Positions 15,142-24,108 of a stretch of DNA of 57,062 nt are shown piece by piece (the first letter of the stretch is position 1; each line of letters starts with the position of its first letter). The stretch spans positions 1-57,062 of the forward strand of contig JAZSNN010000011.1 in the NCBI GenBank assembly GCA_045536425.1, written 5' to 3'. The notes below the pieces were generated by a model. The model saw only the letters and a program-made list of their open reading frames with translations. It was not told the origin of the DNA and made no database searches. A program made the position numbers and the translations under genes. This DNA comes from UBA11540 sp045536425. Its GTDB lineage: Bacteria; Bacillota; Clostridia; Oscillospirales; Ruminococcaceae.

Positions 15142-18100
15142 ATGGAATTTAATGTTTTTGAATCCATAAAAATCGGTCTTGCCTCCCCCGAACAGATCAG
15201 AAGCTGGTCCTACGGTGAGGTTAAAAAGCCCGAAACTATAAACTACAGAACCCTTAAACCCGAGCGCGACGGTCTTTTCTGCGAGCGCATCTTTGGCCCA
15301 ACAAAGGACTGGGAGTGCCATTGCGGAAAGTACAAGCGTCTCAGATACAAAGGTAAGATATGCGACCGTTGCGGTGTTGAGGTTACACGCGCAAAGGTTC
15401 GCCGTGAGAGAATGGGTCACATTGAACTTGCTGCTCCTGTTTCTCACATCTGGTACTTCAAGGGTATCCCCACCCGTATGGGTCTGATACTCGACCTCTC
15501 TCCCAGACTTTTGGAGAAGGTTCTCTACTTCGCTTCCTACATTGTTACCGACCCCGGTAACACAGAGCTCGAAGAAAGACAGCTCCTCAACGAGAAGGAA
15601 TACCGCGATTTCAGAGAGAAATACGGCGACGCCTTCAAGGCAGGTATGGGTGCTGAGGCTATCAAGGAATTGCTTGAAAAGATTGACGTTGACAAGCTTT
15701 CCGAAGAGCTCAAGGCTTCTCTCGAAAACGCTCAGAGCAACAAGCGCATCCGCATCCTCAAGAGGCTTGAGGTAGTCGAGGCGTTCCGCGTCAGCGGAAA
15801 CCGCCCCGAGTGGATGATTCTCGACGTTATTCCCGTCATTCCGCCTGACATTCGTCCTATGGTTCAGCTCGACGGTGGCCGTTTCGCTACAAGTGACCTA
15901 AACGACCTCTACCGCAGAGTTATCAACCGTAATAACCGTCTTAAGAAGCTCCTTGAGCTCGGTGCTCCCGACATCATCGTCCGCAACGAGAAGAGAATGC
16001 TTCAGGAGGCTGTTGACGCTCTTATCGACAACGGCAGACGCGGAAGACCCGTTACAGGTCCTAACAACCGTCCTCTCAAGTCCCTTTCCGATATGCTCAA
16101 GGGTAAGCAGGGACGTTTCCGTCAGAACCTTCTCGGTAAACGTGTTGACTACTCCGGACGTTCTGTTATCGTCGTCGGCCCTGAGCTGAAGATGTATCAG
16201 TGCGGTCTCCCCAAGGAGATGGCTCTCGAGCTGTTCAAACCCTTTGTTATGAAACGCCTTGTTGAAAAGGCTGTTGCTACAAATATCAAGAGTGCAAGAA
16301 AGATGGTAGAGCGTGGACAGAATCCTGCTGTTTGGGATTCTCTCGAGGTTGTAATCAAAGACCATCCCGTTCTCCTCAACCGTGCTCCTACACTTCACAG
16401 ACTTGGTATTCAGGCATTTGAGCCCGTACTCGTTGAAGGTCGTGCTATAAAGCTCCATCCTCTCGTATGTACAGCGTTCAACGCCGACTTCGACGGTGAC
16501 CAGATGGCTGTTCACCTTCCCCTTTCTGCTGAAGCACAGGCAGAGGCAAGATTCCTTATGCTCGCTGCCAACAACCTTCTCAAGCCCTCCGACGGTAAGC
16601 CGGTTGCTATTCCTACACAGGATATGATCCTCGGTTCCTACTACCTCACCCTGCTCAACGAAAACGAGCCCGGTGCAGGTAAAGTGTTCAGAGATTATAA
16701 CGAAGCAATTATGGCATATCAGGACGGCGTTGTTGGTCTTCACGCTCCTATCAAGGTTCGTGTTTCCAAGCAGGTGGGCGGCGAAACCGTTACCAGAATA
16801 ATCGACGCTACTGTCGGCCGTCTTATCTTCAACGACCCAATTCCTCAGGACCTCGGATACGTTGACAGAAACGACCCCGAGCACTGCCTTGACCTCGAGG
16901 TTTCCTTCCTCGTTGGCAAAAAGCAGCTCGGTAAGATTGTTGACAAGTGCATAATCACACACGGCACCTCTAAGACCTCTGAAGTTCTTGACAGAATCAA
17001 GGCTCAGGGCTTTAAGTACTCCACAAGAGGCGCTATCACGGTCGCTGTTTGCGATGCTGTTATCCCCGCTGAAAAGGGTGACATCCTCGACACAGCCGAC
17101 AAGAAGATCGAAAAGGTTACAAAGCAGTACCGCAAGGGTCTTATCTCCGCTGAGGAGAAATCCCGTGAGGTCGTTAAGATTTGGAACGACGCTACAAACG
17201 AGGTTTCCGACTGTCTTACAAAGGGTCTCGACGAGTACAACCCGATCTTTATGATGGCAAACTCCGGTGCCCGTGGTAGTATCAACCAGATCAGACAGCT
17301 TGCCGGAATGCGCGGACTTATCGCCAACACCTCCGGTAAGACAATCGAAATTCCGATTAAGGCTAACTACCGTGAAGGCCTTAACATTATGGAATACTTC
17401 ATCTCCTCCCGTGGTGCGAGAAAGGGTCTTGCCGACACCGCTCTCCGTACCGCTGACTCCGGTTACCTCACACGTCGTCTTGTTGACGTTTCTCAGGACG
17501 TTATCATCCGTGAAGCAGACTGCGGTACTACAGAAGGTATCGAGGTTTATGACATTATGGACGGCAAGGACGTTATCGAGCCCATCAAGGAGCGTCTTGT
17601 TGGCAGATATCTGCTCGAGGACGCAGTTGATGAAAAGGGCAACGTTGTCGTTAGCTGTGACAAGATGCTCGATGAAACCGACGCTGACCGCGTTGTCGAC
17701 ATCCTCAAGACTAACTACATCAAGGAGCTCGAGGCAAAAGGTGAGGACACCGCTGACGTTAACTTCAACGGCAAGCTCCGCGTCAAGATTCGCTCCATTA
17801 TGACCTGTTCTTCCAAGCACGGCGTATGCTCCAAGTGCTACGGTGCAAACCTTGCTAACAAGAAGACCGTTGCTATCGGTGAGGCTGTTGGTGTTATCGC
17901 TGCTCAGTCCATCGGTGAGCCCGGTACTCAGCTTACCATGCGTACCTTCCATACAGGTGGTATCGCGAACGCAGAGGATATTACACAGGGTCTTCCCCGT
18001 GTCGAAGAGCTCTTCGAGGCTAGACGTCCCAAGACAAACGCTATCATCAGCGAAATCAGCGGTACAGTTCGCATTGACGAGGTCAAGAAGAACAAGCACG

Positions 18101-18837
18101 TTATCGTTTTTGACGGCACCGAAGAGAAGGATTATATGATTCCCTACGGTTCCAGAATCAAGGTTCACGAGGGCAACGTTGTCGAAGCCGGCGATATGCT
18201 CACCGAGGGTGCAGCTTGTCCCGTTGACATTCTCGCTGTTAAGGGCCCCGATGCTGTTCAGCAGTACCTCATCGGTGAGGTTCAGAAGACCTATCGTGTG
18301 CAGGCGGTTGATATCAACGACAAGCACATCGAGGTTATCGTTCGTCAGATGATGAGAAAAGTCAAGGTTACCGAGTCCGGTGACACAGGCCTCATCTCCA
18401 ACACACTCGTTGACAAGAGCGAGGTTTTGGCTGCAAACGCAGAGCTTCAGGCTCGTATCGATGCAGGCGAGGTTACACTTCGCAAGGCTGAGTTCGAGTA
18501 TGTGCTCCTCGGTATCACCAAGGCTTCTCTTGCTACCGACAGCTTCCTCTCCGCAGCATCCTTCCAGGAGACCACAAAGGTTCTCACCGAGGCTGCTATC
18601 AAGGGTAAGACCGATGCTCTCATCGGACTTAAAGAGAACGTTATCATCGGTAAGCTCGTTCCCGCAGGAACAGGTATGGATTGCTACAACAATGTTGAGA
18701 TAATCCCCTCCGACCCCAACGCTAAATCCTTCCTCAATCAGAAGGCTGACGCCGAAGAGGTTGTTGCAGAGGCTCCCGTTGAAGAAGCAACCGAAACCGA
18801 AGAAACTGCTCCCGAGGCAGTTGCAGTAGAAGAATAA
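15142..18837 (+). CDS. rpoC: DNA-directed RNA polymerase subunit beta'
   Basis: 1231 residues. The first zinc site has Cys59, Cys61, Cys74 and Cys77. The catalytic NADFDGDQ at 447-454 holds the three Mg-binding aspartates. The second zinc site (CSSKHGVCSKCYG, about 889-899) and the trigger-loop region (QSIGEPGTQLTMRTFH) are present. The C-terminal 30 residues are almost all Glu, Ala, Thr and Val, an acidic tail like that of the partner subunit. AGAAGGAG precedes the ATG and a terminator follows directly. Confidence 0.99.
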   Translation: MEFNVFESIKIGLASPEQIRSWSYGEVKKPETINYRTLKPERDGLFCERIFGPTKDWECHCGKYKRLRYKGKICDRCGVEVTRAKVRRERMGHIELAAPVSHIWYFKGIPTRMGLILDLSPRLLEKVLYFASYIVTDPGNTELEERQLLNEKEYRDFREKYGDAFKAGMGAEAIKELLEKIDVDKLSEELKASLENAQSNKRIRILKRLEVVEAFRVSGNRPEWMILDVIPVIPPDIRPMVQLDGGRFATSDLNDLYRRVINRNNRLKKLLELGAPDIIVRNEKRMLQEAVDALIDNGRRGRPVTGPNNRPLKSLSDMLKGKQGRFRQNLLGKRVDYSGRSVIVVGPELKMYQCGLPKEMALELFKPFVMKRLVEKAVATNIKSARKMVERGQNPAVWDSLEVVIKDHPVLLNRAPTLHRLGIQAFEPVLVEGRAIKLHPLVCTAFNADFDGDQMAVHLPLSAEAQAEARFLMLAANNLLKPSDGKPVAIPTQDMILGSYYLTLLNENEPGAGKVFRDYNEAIMAYQDGVVGLHAPIKVRVSKQVGGETVTRIIDATVGRLIFNDPIPQDLGYVDRNDPEHCLDLEVSFLVGKKQLGKIVDKCIITHGTSKTSEVLDRIKAQGFKYSTRGAITVAVCDAVIPAEKGDILDTADKKIEKVTKQYRKGLISAEEKSREVVKIWNDATNEVSDCLTKGLDEYNPIFMMANSGARGSINQIRQLAGMRGLIANTSGKTIEIPIKANYREGLNIMEYFISSRGARKGLADTALRTADSGYLTRRLVDVSQDVIIREADCGTTEGIEVYDIMDGKDVIEPIKERLVGRYLLEDAVDEKGNVVVSCDKMLDETDADRVVDILKTNYIKELEAKGEDTADVNFNGKLRVKIRSIMTCSSKHGVCSKCYGANLANKKTVAIGEAVGVIAAQSIGEPGTQLTMRTFHTGGIANAEDITQGLPRVEELFEARRPKTNAIISEISGTVRIDEVKKNKHVIVFDGTEEKDYMIPYGSRIKVHEGNVVEAGDMLTEGAACPVDILAVKGPDAVQQYLIGEVQKTYRVQAVDINDKHIEVIVRQMMRKVKVTESGDTGLISNTLVDKSEVLAANAELQARIDAGEVTLRKAEFEYVLLGITKASLATDSFLSAASFQETTKVLTEAAIKGKTDALIGLKENVIIGKLVPAGTGMDCYNNVEIIPSDPNAKSFLNQKADAEEVVAEAPVEEATETEETAPEAVAVEE

Positions 18838-18845
18838 CTTACTTT

Positions 18846-18879
18846 CGCAGACGGTATTTTTGCCGTCTGCGATTTTTTT
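18846..18879 (+). terminator. Terminator of rpoBC
   Basis: Stem CGCAGACGG / CCGTCTGCG (18846-18854 and 18863-18871) followed by ATTTTTTTA. It separates rpoBC from the str operon. The space up to rpsL has no rplGB (L7Ae-type) gene, which Bacillus has at this place. Confidence 0.85.
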
Positions 18880-18915
18880 ATAATTTATTTGTGTTTTCTA
18901 CAGATAATATTTAAA

Positions 18916-18952
18916 ATACCGCTTGACAAGCGGTATGTAGTGGTGATATAAT
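18916..18952 (+). promoter_or_regulatory. str operon promoter with palindrome over the -35 box
   Basis: TTGACA (18923-18928), an 18-base spacer and TATAAT (18947-18952). A perfect inverted repeat ATACCGCTT / AAGCGGTAT (18916-18924 and 18928-18936, spacer GAC) covers the -35 box and could be a protein-binding site. Confidence 0.75.
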
Positions 18953-19037
18953 ACTGTATTGCGTAGGGGTATCTCTGCCCTTTTTGAGCTAACTACCACC
19001 TACTGTATGAAAAATCTAAATGCAAGGAGGTGCAATT

Positions 19038-19460
19038 ATGCCAACCTTTAATCAGCTCGTCCGCAAAGGAAGAGAGGTTCTTGAGAAGAAGTCTACTGCT
19101 CCTGCTCTTTTGAAGGGTTATAACTCCAAAAAGCGCACAGCTATCGATCAGAATTCTCCTCAAAAGCGCGGTGTTTGTACTGCTATCAGAACTCAGACAC
19201 CTAAAAAGCCTAACTCCGCTCTTCGTAAAGTTGCCAGAGTAAGGCTGACCAACTCAATGGAAGTTACTGCTTACATTCCGGGTATCGGTCACAACCTTCA
19301 GGAGCACAGCGTTGTTCTGATTCGTGGCGGTCGTGTTAAGGACCTGCCTGGTGTACGTTATCACATCATCCGTGGTACACTCGATACTCAGGGTGTTGCA
19401 AAGCGTATGCAGAGCCGTTCCAAGTACGGTGCGAAACGTCCGAAGGCTGGTGCTAAGTAA
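19038..19460 (+). CDS. rpsL: 30S ribosomal protein S12
   Basis: 140 residues from the ATG at 19038 after AAGGAGG. TPKKPNSALRK keeps the lysine that is changed in streptomycin-resistant mutants, and GGRVKDLPGVRYH is also wild type. The N-terminal part has about 14 extra residues (around STAPALLKGYNSKKR) compared with E. coli S12, as in many Gram-positive species. First gene of rpsL-rpsG-fusA-tuf. Confidence 0.99.
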   Translation: MPTFNQLVRKGREVLEKKSTAPALLKGYNSKKRTAIDQNSPQKRGVCTAIRTQTPKKPNSALRKVARVRLTNSMEVTAYIPGIGHNLQEHSVVLIRGGRVKDLPGVRYHIIRGTLDTQGVAKRMQSRSKYGAKRPKAGAK

Positions 19461-19586
19461 GTAGTTTTCCGTTTGATTTTTCATGCAGTTTAGCGGCTAT
19501 ATATTTTATATACGCCTCTGATTCGCATGAACGGAAGGTTCACTTTCGAGTACCTATGTTATCATTATATGAAGGAGGGAAGCTAT

Positions 19587-20057
19587 ATGCCAAGAAGAGG
19601 TCGTATTGCAAAACGTGACGTTTTGCCGGATCCTATCTACAATTCCAAGCTCGTTACCCGTCTTGTTAACAGCATCATGCTCGACGGTAAGAAGGGCGTA
19701 GCTCAGAAGATTGTATATGGCGCTTTCGATATCGTTAAAGAAAAGTCCGGTAAGGATGCTCTCGAAGCTTTTGATCAGGCTATGGAGAACATCATGCCGC
19801 TTCTCGAAGTTAAGGCTCGCCGTGTAGGTGGTGCTAACTATCAGGTTCCTATGGAGGTTCGTCCTGACAGACGTCTCACATTGGGTCTCAGATGGTTGAC
19901 CGCTTATTCTCGCAACCGTTCCGAGAAGACCATGAGAGAAAGACTCGCTGGTGAAATTCTTGACGCGATGAACGGCACCGGTGGTGCTTGCAAGAAGCGT
20001 GAGGATACTCATAAGATGGCCGAAGCTAACAAGGCTTTTGCACACTACAGATTCTAA
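19587..20057 (+). CDS. rpsG: 30S ribosomal protein S7
   Basis: 156 residues from the ATG at 19587 (MPRRGRIAKRDVLPDP), directly after GAAGGAGGGA. Typical features are SKLVTRLVNSIMLDGKK near the N-terminus and the 16S rRNA-contacting VGGANYQVPMEVRPDRR loop. It starts the assembly of the 30S head domain. It stands 126 bases after rpsL and 37 bases before fusA. Confidence 0.99.
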   Translation: MPRRGRIAKRDVLPDPIYNSKLVTRLVNSIMLDGKKGVAQKIVYGAFDIVKEKSGKDALEAFDQAMENIMPLLEVKARRVGGANYQVPMEVRPDRRLTLGLRWLTAYSRNRSEKTMRERLAGEILDAMNGTGGACKKREDTHKMAEANKAFAHYRF

Positions 20058-20094
20058 TTTTGCTGCCTGAGGCAGTTATACTAAGGAGAAAGTT

Positions 20095-22176
20095 ATGCCA
20101 AGAGAAATTTCACTTGAAATGACCCGTAACATAGGCATAATGGCTCACATAGATGCTGGTAAAACTACCACCACCGAGCGTATCCTGTTCTACACAGGTA
20201 AGACTCACAAAATCGGTGAGACACACGACGGTGCGGCAACTATGGACTGGATGGTTCAGGAGCAGGAGAGAGGTATTACAATTACCTCCGCTGCTACAAC
20301 CGCTTTCTGGAAGGGCCACAGACTTAACATCATCGACACTCCCGGACACATCGACTTTACCGTTGAGGTTCAGCGTTCTCTGAGAGTTCTCGACGGTTCT
20401 GTCACAGTTCTCTGCGCTAAGGGCGGCGTTGAGCCCCAGTCAGAGACAGTTTGGCGTCAGGCAGATAAATATCACGTACCGAGAATGGCTTATGTAAATA
20501 AGATGGACATTATGGGTGCGGATTTCTATCGCGTCGTTCAGATGATGCGTGATCGTCTCAGATGTAATGCTGTTCCGATACAGCTGCCCATCGGTGTTGA
20601 GGATACCTTCAGAGGTATCATTGACCTCGTTGAGATGAAAGCTTATGTTTATTACGATGATCTCGGAAAAGACGAGAGAATCGAAGAAATCCCTGCTGAT
20701 ATGTTGGACAAGGCAGAGGAATATCGTAAGAACCTCCTCGAAGCTGTTGCTGAAACAAGCGACGAGCTTATGGAAAAATACCTTATGGACGAGGAATTCA
20801 CCATTGAGGAAATCAAGACTGCAATTCGTAAGTCTACCATTGATAACACAATGGTTCCCGTACTTTGCGGTACTTCTTACAGAAACAAGGGTGTTCAGAA
20901 CCTTCTGGACGCTATCGTAGACTATATGCCTGCTCCTACTGATGTCGAGAACATCAGAGGTATTAACCCCGATACAAACGAAGAAGAGGAAAGACCTTCT
21001 GACGACAACGCTCCTTTTGCAGCTCTTGCATTTAAGATTGCAACTGACCCGTTCGTTGGTAAGCTCTGCTTCTTCCGTACCTATTCCGGTATGGTTAAGA
21101 CAGGTACTACTGTTTACAATCCCAACAAAGACAAGAACGAGAGAGTTGGACGTATTCTCCAGATGCACGCTAACCACAGAGAGGATATCGATACCTGTTA
21201 TGCAGGTGATATCGCCGCTGCAGTAGGTGTCAAGGATACAACCACAGGTAACACACTCTGTGATCCCAAGGCTCCCATCATTCTTGAGTCTATGGAATTC
21301 CCCGAGCCCGTTATCAGCGTTGCTATCGAGCCCAAGACCAAAGCTGGTCAGGAGAAGATGGGTATCGCTCTTGCTAAGCTCGCAGAGGAAGATCCTACCT
21401 TTAAGGCTTACACTGACGAAGAAACAGGACAAACAATCATCGCCGGTATGGGTGAGCTTCACCTCGAGATTATTGTTGACAGACTTCTTCGTGAGTTCAA
21501 GGTAGAAGCTAACGTTGGTCAGCCTCAGGTTGCTTATAAAGAAACCGTTAGAAGACTCGCTGACGTTGACTTCAAGTATTCCAGACAGTCCGGTGGACGC
21601 GGTCAGTACGGTCACGTTAAGATCAAGGTCGAGCCCAACGAGAGCGGTAAGGGATACGAGTTTACAAACTCTGTCGTCGGCGGTGCTATTCCCAAGGAGT
21701 ACATCGGTCCTATCGATCAGGGTATTCAGGGCGCTATGATGTCCGGTATCCTTGCAGGATATCCTGTTGTTGACGTTAAGGTTAACCTCTACGACGGTTC
21801 TTACCACGAGGTTGACTCCTCCGAAATGGCGTTTAAGATTGCCGGTTCTATGGCTTTCAAGGAAGCTATGAAGAAGGCAGATCCCGTTATTCTGGAGCCT
21901 ATCGTTAAGGTTACTGTTATCGTTCCTGAGGACTACATGGGTGACGTTATCGGTGATATCAACTCCCGTCGTGGTCAGATGCAGGGTATGGAAGCTATAC
22001 CCGGCGGTCAGCAGATCAACGCTTTCGTTCCGCTTTCCGAAATGTTCGGTTATGCTACCGACCTTCGTTCCAAGACACAGGGCCGTGGTCAGTACGTTAT
22101 GGAACCCAGCCACTACATCGAGCTGCCCAAGAACATCGCAGAGAAAATTATCAGCACAAGAGCAAAGAAAGACTAA
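20095..22176 (+). CDS. fusA: Translation elongation factor G
   Basis: 693 residues, the standard length. The GTPase domain shows AHIDAGKTTTTERIL (G1), GITITSAATT (G2), DTPGH (G3) and NKMD (G4). Domain IV with the SGGRGQYGHVKI loop is intact, and the C-terminal domain contains GDVIGDINSRRGQ. It drives tRNA-mRNA translocation on the ribosome and belongs to the str operon. Confidence 0.99.
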   Translation: MPREISLEMTRNIGIMAHIDAGKTTTTERILFYTGKTHKIGETHDGAATMDWMVQEQERGITITSAATTAFWKGHRLNIIDTPGHIDFTVEVQRSLRVLDGSVTVLCAKGGVEPQSETVWRQADKYHVPRMAYVNKMDIMGADFYRVVQMMRDRLRCNAVPIQLPIGVEDTFRGIIDLVEMKAYVYYDDLGKDERIEEIPADMLDKAEEYRKNLLEAVAETSDELMEKYLMDEEFTIEEIKTAIRKSTIDNTMVPVLCGTSYRNKGVQNLLDAIVDYMPAPTDVENIRGINPDTNEEEERPSDDNAPFAALAFKIATDPFVGKLCFFRTYSGMVKTGTTVYNPNKDKNERVGRILQMHANHREDIDTCYAGDIAAAVGVKDTTTGNTLCDPKAPIILESMEFPEPVISVAIEPKTKAGQEKMGIALAKLAEEDPTFKAYTDEETGQTIIAGMGELHLEIIVDRLLREFKVEANVGQPQVAYKETVRRLADVDFKYSRQSGGRGQYGHVKIKVEPNESGKGYEFTNSVVGGAIPKEYIGPIDQGIQGAMMSGILAGYPVVDVKVNLYDGSYHEVDSSEMAFKIAGSMAFKEAMKKADPVILEPIVKVTVIVPEDYMGDVIGDINSRRGQMQGMEAIPGGQQINAFVPLSEMFGYATDLRSKTQGRGQYVMEPSHYIELPKNIAEKIISTRAKKD

Positions 22177-22191
22177 TTTTTCTCTAAACAC

Positions 22192-22220
22192 TTGCATTTT
22201 TGTTTACCAGTTGGTAAAAT
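22192..22220 (+). promoter_or_regulatory. Possible internal promoter of tuf with overlapping palindrome
   Basis: TTGCAT (22192-22197), 17-base spacer, TAAAAT (22215-22220), 46 bases before tuf. The palindrome TTTACCA-GT-TGGTAAA (22203-22218) lies in the spacer and enters the -10 box, so it may be an operator. Confidence 0.5.
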
Positions 22221-22265
22221 AAATGTATAAACTTTTTTAACTGAAATATTAAGGAGGATTTTCCA

Positions 22266-23465
22266 ATGGCAAAAGCTAAATTCGAAAGAAATAAGCCCCA
22301 CGTAAACATTGGTACCATCGGTCACGTTGACCATGGTAAAACAACCCTTACCGCAGCTATCACTAAGTCTCTCGGTCTCAAGGGTTCTGCTGAGTTCGTT
22401 GATTATGCTAACATCGATAAGGCTCCCGAAGAGAGAGAGCGTGGTATCACAATCAACACTTCTCACGTTGAGTATGAAACTGAAAACAGACACTATGCAC
22501 ACGTTGACTGCCCCGGCCATGCTGACTACGTTAAGAACATGATCACCGGTGCTGCTCAGATGGACGGCGCTATCCTCGTTGTTTCTGCAGCTGATGGTCC
22601 TATGCCCCAGACTCGTGAGCATATCCTTCTTTCCCGTCAGGTTGGCGTTCCTTACATCGTTGTATTCATGAACAAGGCTGACCAGGTTGACGATCCCGAG
22701 CTTCTCGATCTCGTAGAGATGGAAATCCGTGAGCTTCTCTCCAGCTATGAGTTCCCCGGCGACGACATTCCGATCGTTAAGGGTTCTGCTCTTATGGCTC
22801 TCGAGGCTCCCGAGGATCCTTCCAACCCCGCATACGCTCCTATCTATGAGCTTATGGCTGCTGTTGACTCCTACATCCCCACACCTGAGCGTAAGGCTGA
22901 TCTCCCCTTCCTTATGCCTGTTGAGGACGTTTTCACAATCACAGGTCGTGGTACTGTTGCAACCGGTAGAGTTGAAAGAGGCCAGGTAAGAATGTCTGAC
23001 GAAGTTGAAATCGTTGGTCTTACAGACGAGTCCAGAAAGACCGTTATCACCGGTATCGAGATGTTCAGAAAGCTTCTCGACTACGCTGAGGCTGGTGACA
23101 ACATCGGTGCTCTTCTCCGTGGTATCCAGAGAACTGAAATCGAAAGAGGTCAGGTTCTTTGTAAGCCCGGCTCTATCAAGCCCCACACAAAGTTCAGAGG
23201 CCAGGTTTACATCCTTAAAAAGGATGAGGGCGGCCGTCACACACCTTTCTTCAACAACTATCGTCCCCAGTTCTACTTCAGAACAACTGACGTTACAGGT
23301 GTTGTAAACCTTCCCGAGGGAACAGAAATGTGTATGCCTGGCGATAACGTAGAGATGGACGTTGAGCTCATCACTCCTATCGCTATCGAAGAAGGACTCC
23401 GTTTCGCTATCCGTGAGGGTGGCCGTACAGTAGGTTCCGGCGTTGTTATCGCTATCAACGAATAA
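22266..23465 (+). CDS. tuf: Translation elongation factor Tu
   Basis: 399 residues. G1 is GHVDHGKTTL, effector region RGITINTSHVEYE, G3 DCPGHADYVKNM and G4 NKADQVDD. Domains II and III end with VGSGVVIAINE as usual. It brings aminoacyl-tRNA to the ribosome. It closes the str operon, has AAGGAGG before its ATG and probably a promoter of its own. Confidence 0.99.
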   Translation: MAKAKFERNKPHVNIGTIGHVDHGKTTLTAAITKSLGLKGSAEFVDYANIDKAPEERERGITINTSHVEYETENRHYAHVDCPGHADYVKNMITGAAQMDGAILVVSAADGPMPQTREHILLSRQVGVPYIVVFMNKADQVDDPELLDLVEMEIRELLSSYEFPGDDIPIVKGSALMALEAPEDPSNPAYAPIYELMAAVDSYIPTPERKADLPFLMPVEDVFTITGRGTVATGRVERGQVRMSDEVEIVGLTDESRKTVITGIEMFRKLLDYAEAGDNIGALLRGIQRTEIERGQVLCKPGSIKPHTKFRGQVYILKKDEGGRHTPFFNNYRPQFYFRTTDVTGVVNLPEGTEMCMPGDNVEMDVELITPIAIEEGLRFAIREGGRTVGSGVVIAINE

Positions 23466-23494
23466 TTCTACTGAACACACGAAGTAAACACTTC

Positions 23495-23529
23495 AAGCTC
23501 CGTAGGCTTCGCCTACGGAGCTTTTTTGT
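23495..23529 (+). terminator. Terminator of tuf
   Basis: Perfect 13-bp stem AAGCTCCGTAGGC / GCCTACGGAGCTT (23495-23507 and 23511-23523), loop TTC, then TTTTTG. Confidence 0.95.
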
Positions 23530-23548
23530 TTTGAAATACACATAATAG

Positions 23549-23586
23549 AGCCGAGCCGCTTATTTACACAAGCGGCTCGGCTTTTA
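23549..23586. terminator. Second hairpin between tuf and the convergent inhibitor gene
   Basis: Perfect 13-bp stem AGCCGAGCCGCTT / AAGCGGCTCGGCT (23549-23561 and 23570-23582) followed by TTTT on the plus strand. It may back up the tuf terminator and also close the minus-strand operon ending at 23603. Confidence 0.7.
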
Positions 23587-23602
23587 GCGAGGGAAAATTA
23601 GT

Positions 23603-24085
23603 TTAATGTGGTTGTAAAGGTTTGTCCTCAAAATAGTCTATCGAATATACCTTTTCGTTTGTTGCCATTTCGTTTATCTGTGCCTTGGTTGCAAAGGCAT
23701 ATATCATAGGAGCGTACTGACTTTCGACATCAATCTCAAGACCTACGGGCAAGGTGGAAATTATCTTCTTGTTGTGCTCCTGTACCGCTTGTGAGAGAGC
23801 CTTATTATATTCATACTTTTGCTCTATAGGCGGCAATTCTACAGTAGATTTATCTATATCTTCAAACCAAACGACAACATATATAGTTTCTTCGTCTGAC
23901 ATTGAAAGCATCTTCTCGGACAATTCCTGACCGATTTTCTTTTTTGCGGTTTCATCAAGCTCAGAGGAATCCTCGCTCGAAACAACCACAGAAGAAACGT
24001 CCTGAGATGAGGTATCAACATTTGTTTCACCGCAAGCGGTTAGTAATAGTGCAAAAAGCAAAAATACAGAAATCAGTTTTTTCAA
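23603..24085 (-). CDS. Lipoprotein made of a stand-alone subtilase propeptide domain, probable protease inhibitor
   Basis: 160 residues. Start is a TTG at 24085 after GAGGAGG; the nearby ATG is out of frame. A lipoprotein signal peptide ends in LLLTAC (Cys about 18), followed by a Ser/Asp/Glu linker. The rest aligns with the prodomain of the subtilase gene just upstream: both have a VVxWF strand, then HN...TLP, then the identical SQYAPMIYA, then TKAQI, and both end in PLQxH. Subtilase propeptides (inhibitor I9 type) fold the enzyme and inhibit it tightly. This copy has no catalytic domain and is tethered to the membrane, so it likely protects the producing cell or holds the protease inactive. 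It follows the protease gene by 23 bases in one operon. Confidence 0.8.
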   Translation of the reverse strand: MKKLISVFLLFALLLTACGETNVDTSSQDVSSVVVSSEDSSELDETAKKKIGQELSEKMLSMSDEETIYVVVWFEDIDKSTVELPPIEQKYEYNKALSQAVQEHNKKIISTLPVGLEIDVESQYAPMIYAFATKAQINEMATNEKVYSIDYFEDKPLQPH

Positions 24086-24108
24086 GAGACATTCTCCTCC
24101 TCATAAAA

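Noticed and set aside
15898..18327. Antisense open frame of 809 codons over rpoC (minus strand)
   Set aside because: It mirrors the strong codon bias of rpoC, has no ribosome binding site and encodes no recognisable domain. The same holds for long antisense frames over rpoB (11822-13510), fusA (20440-22197), tuf (22173-23480) and mreB (45065-46114).
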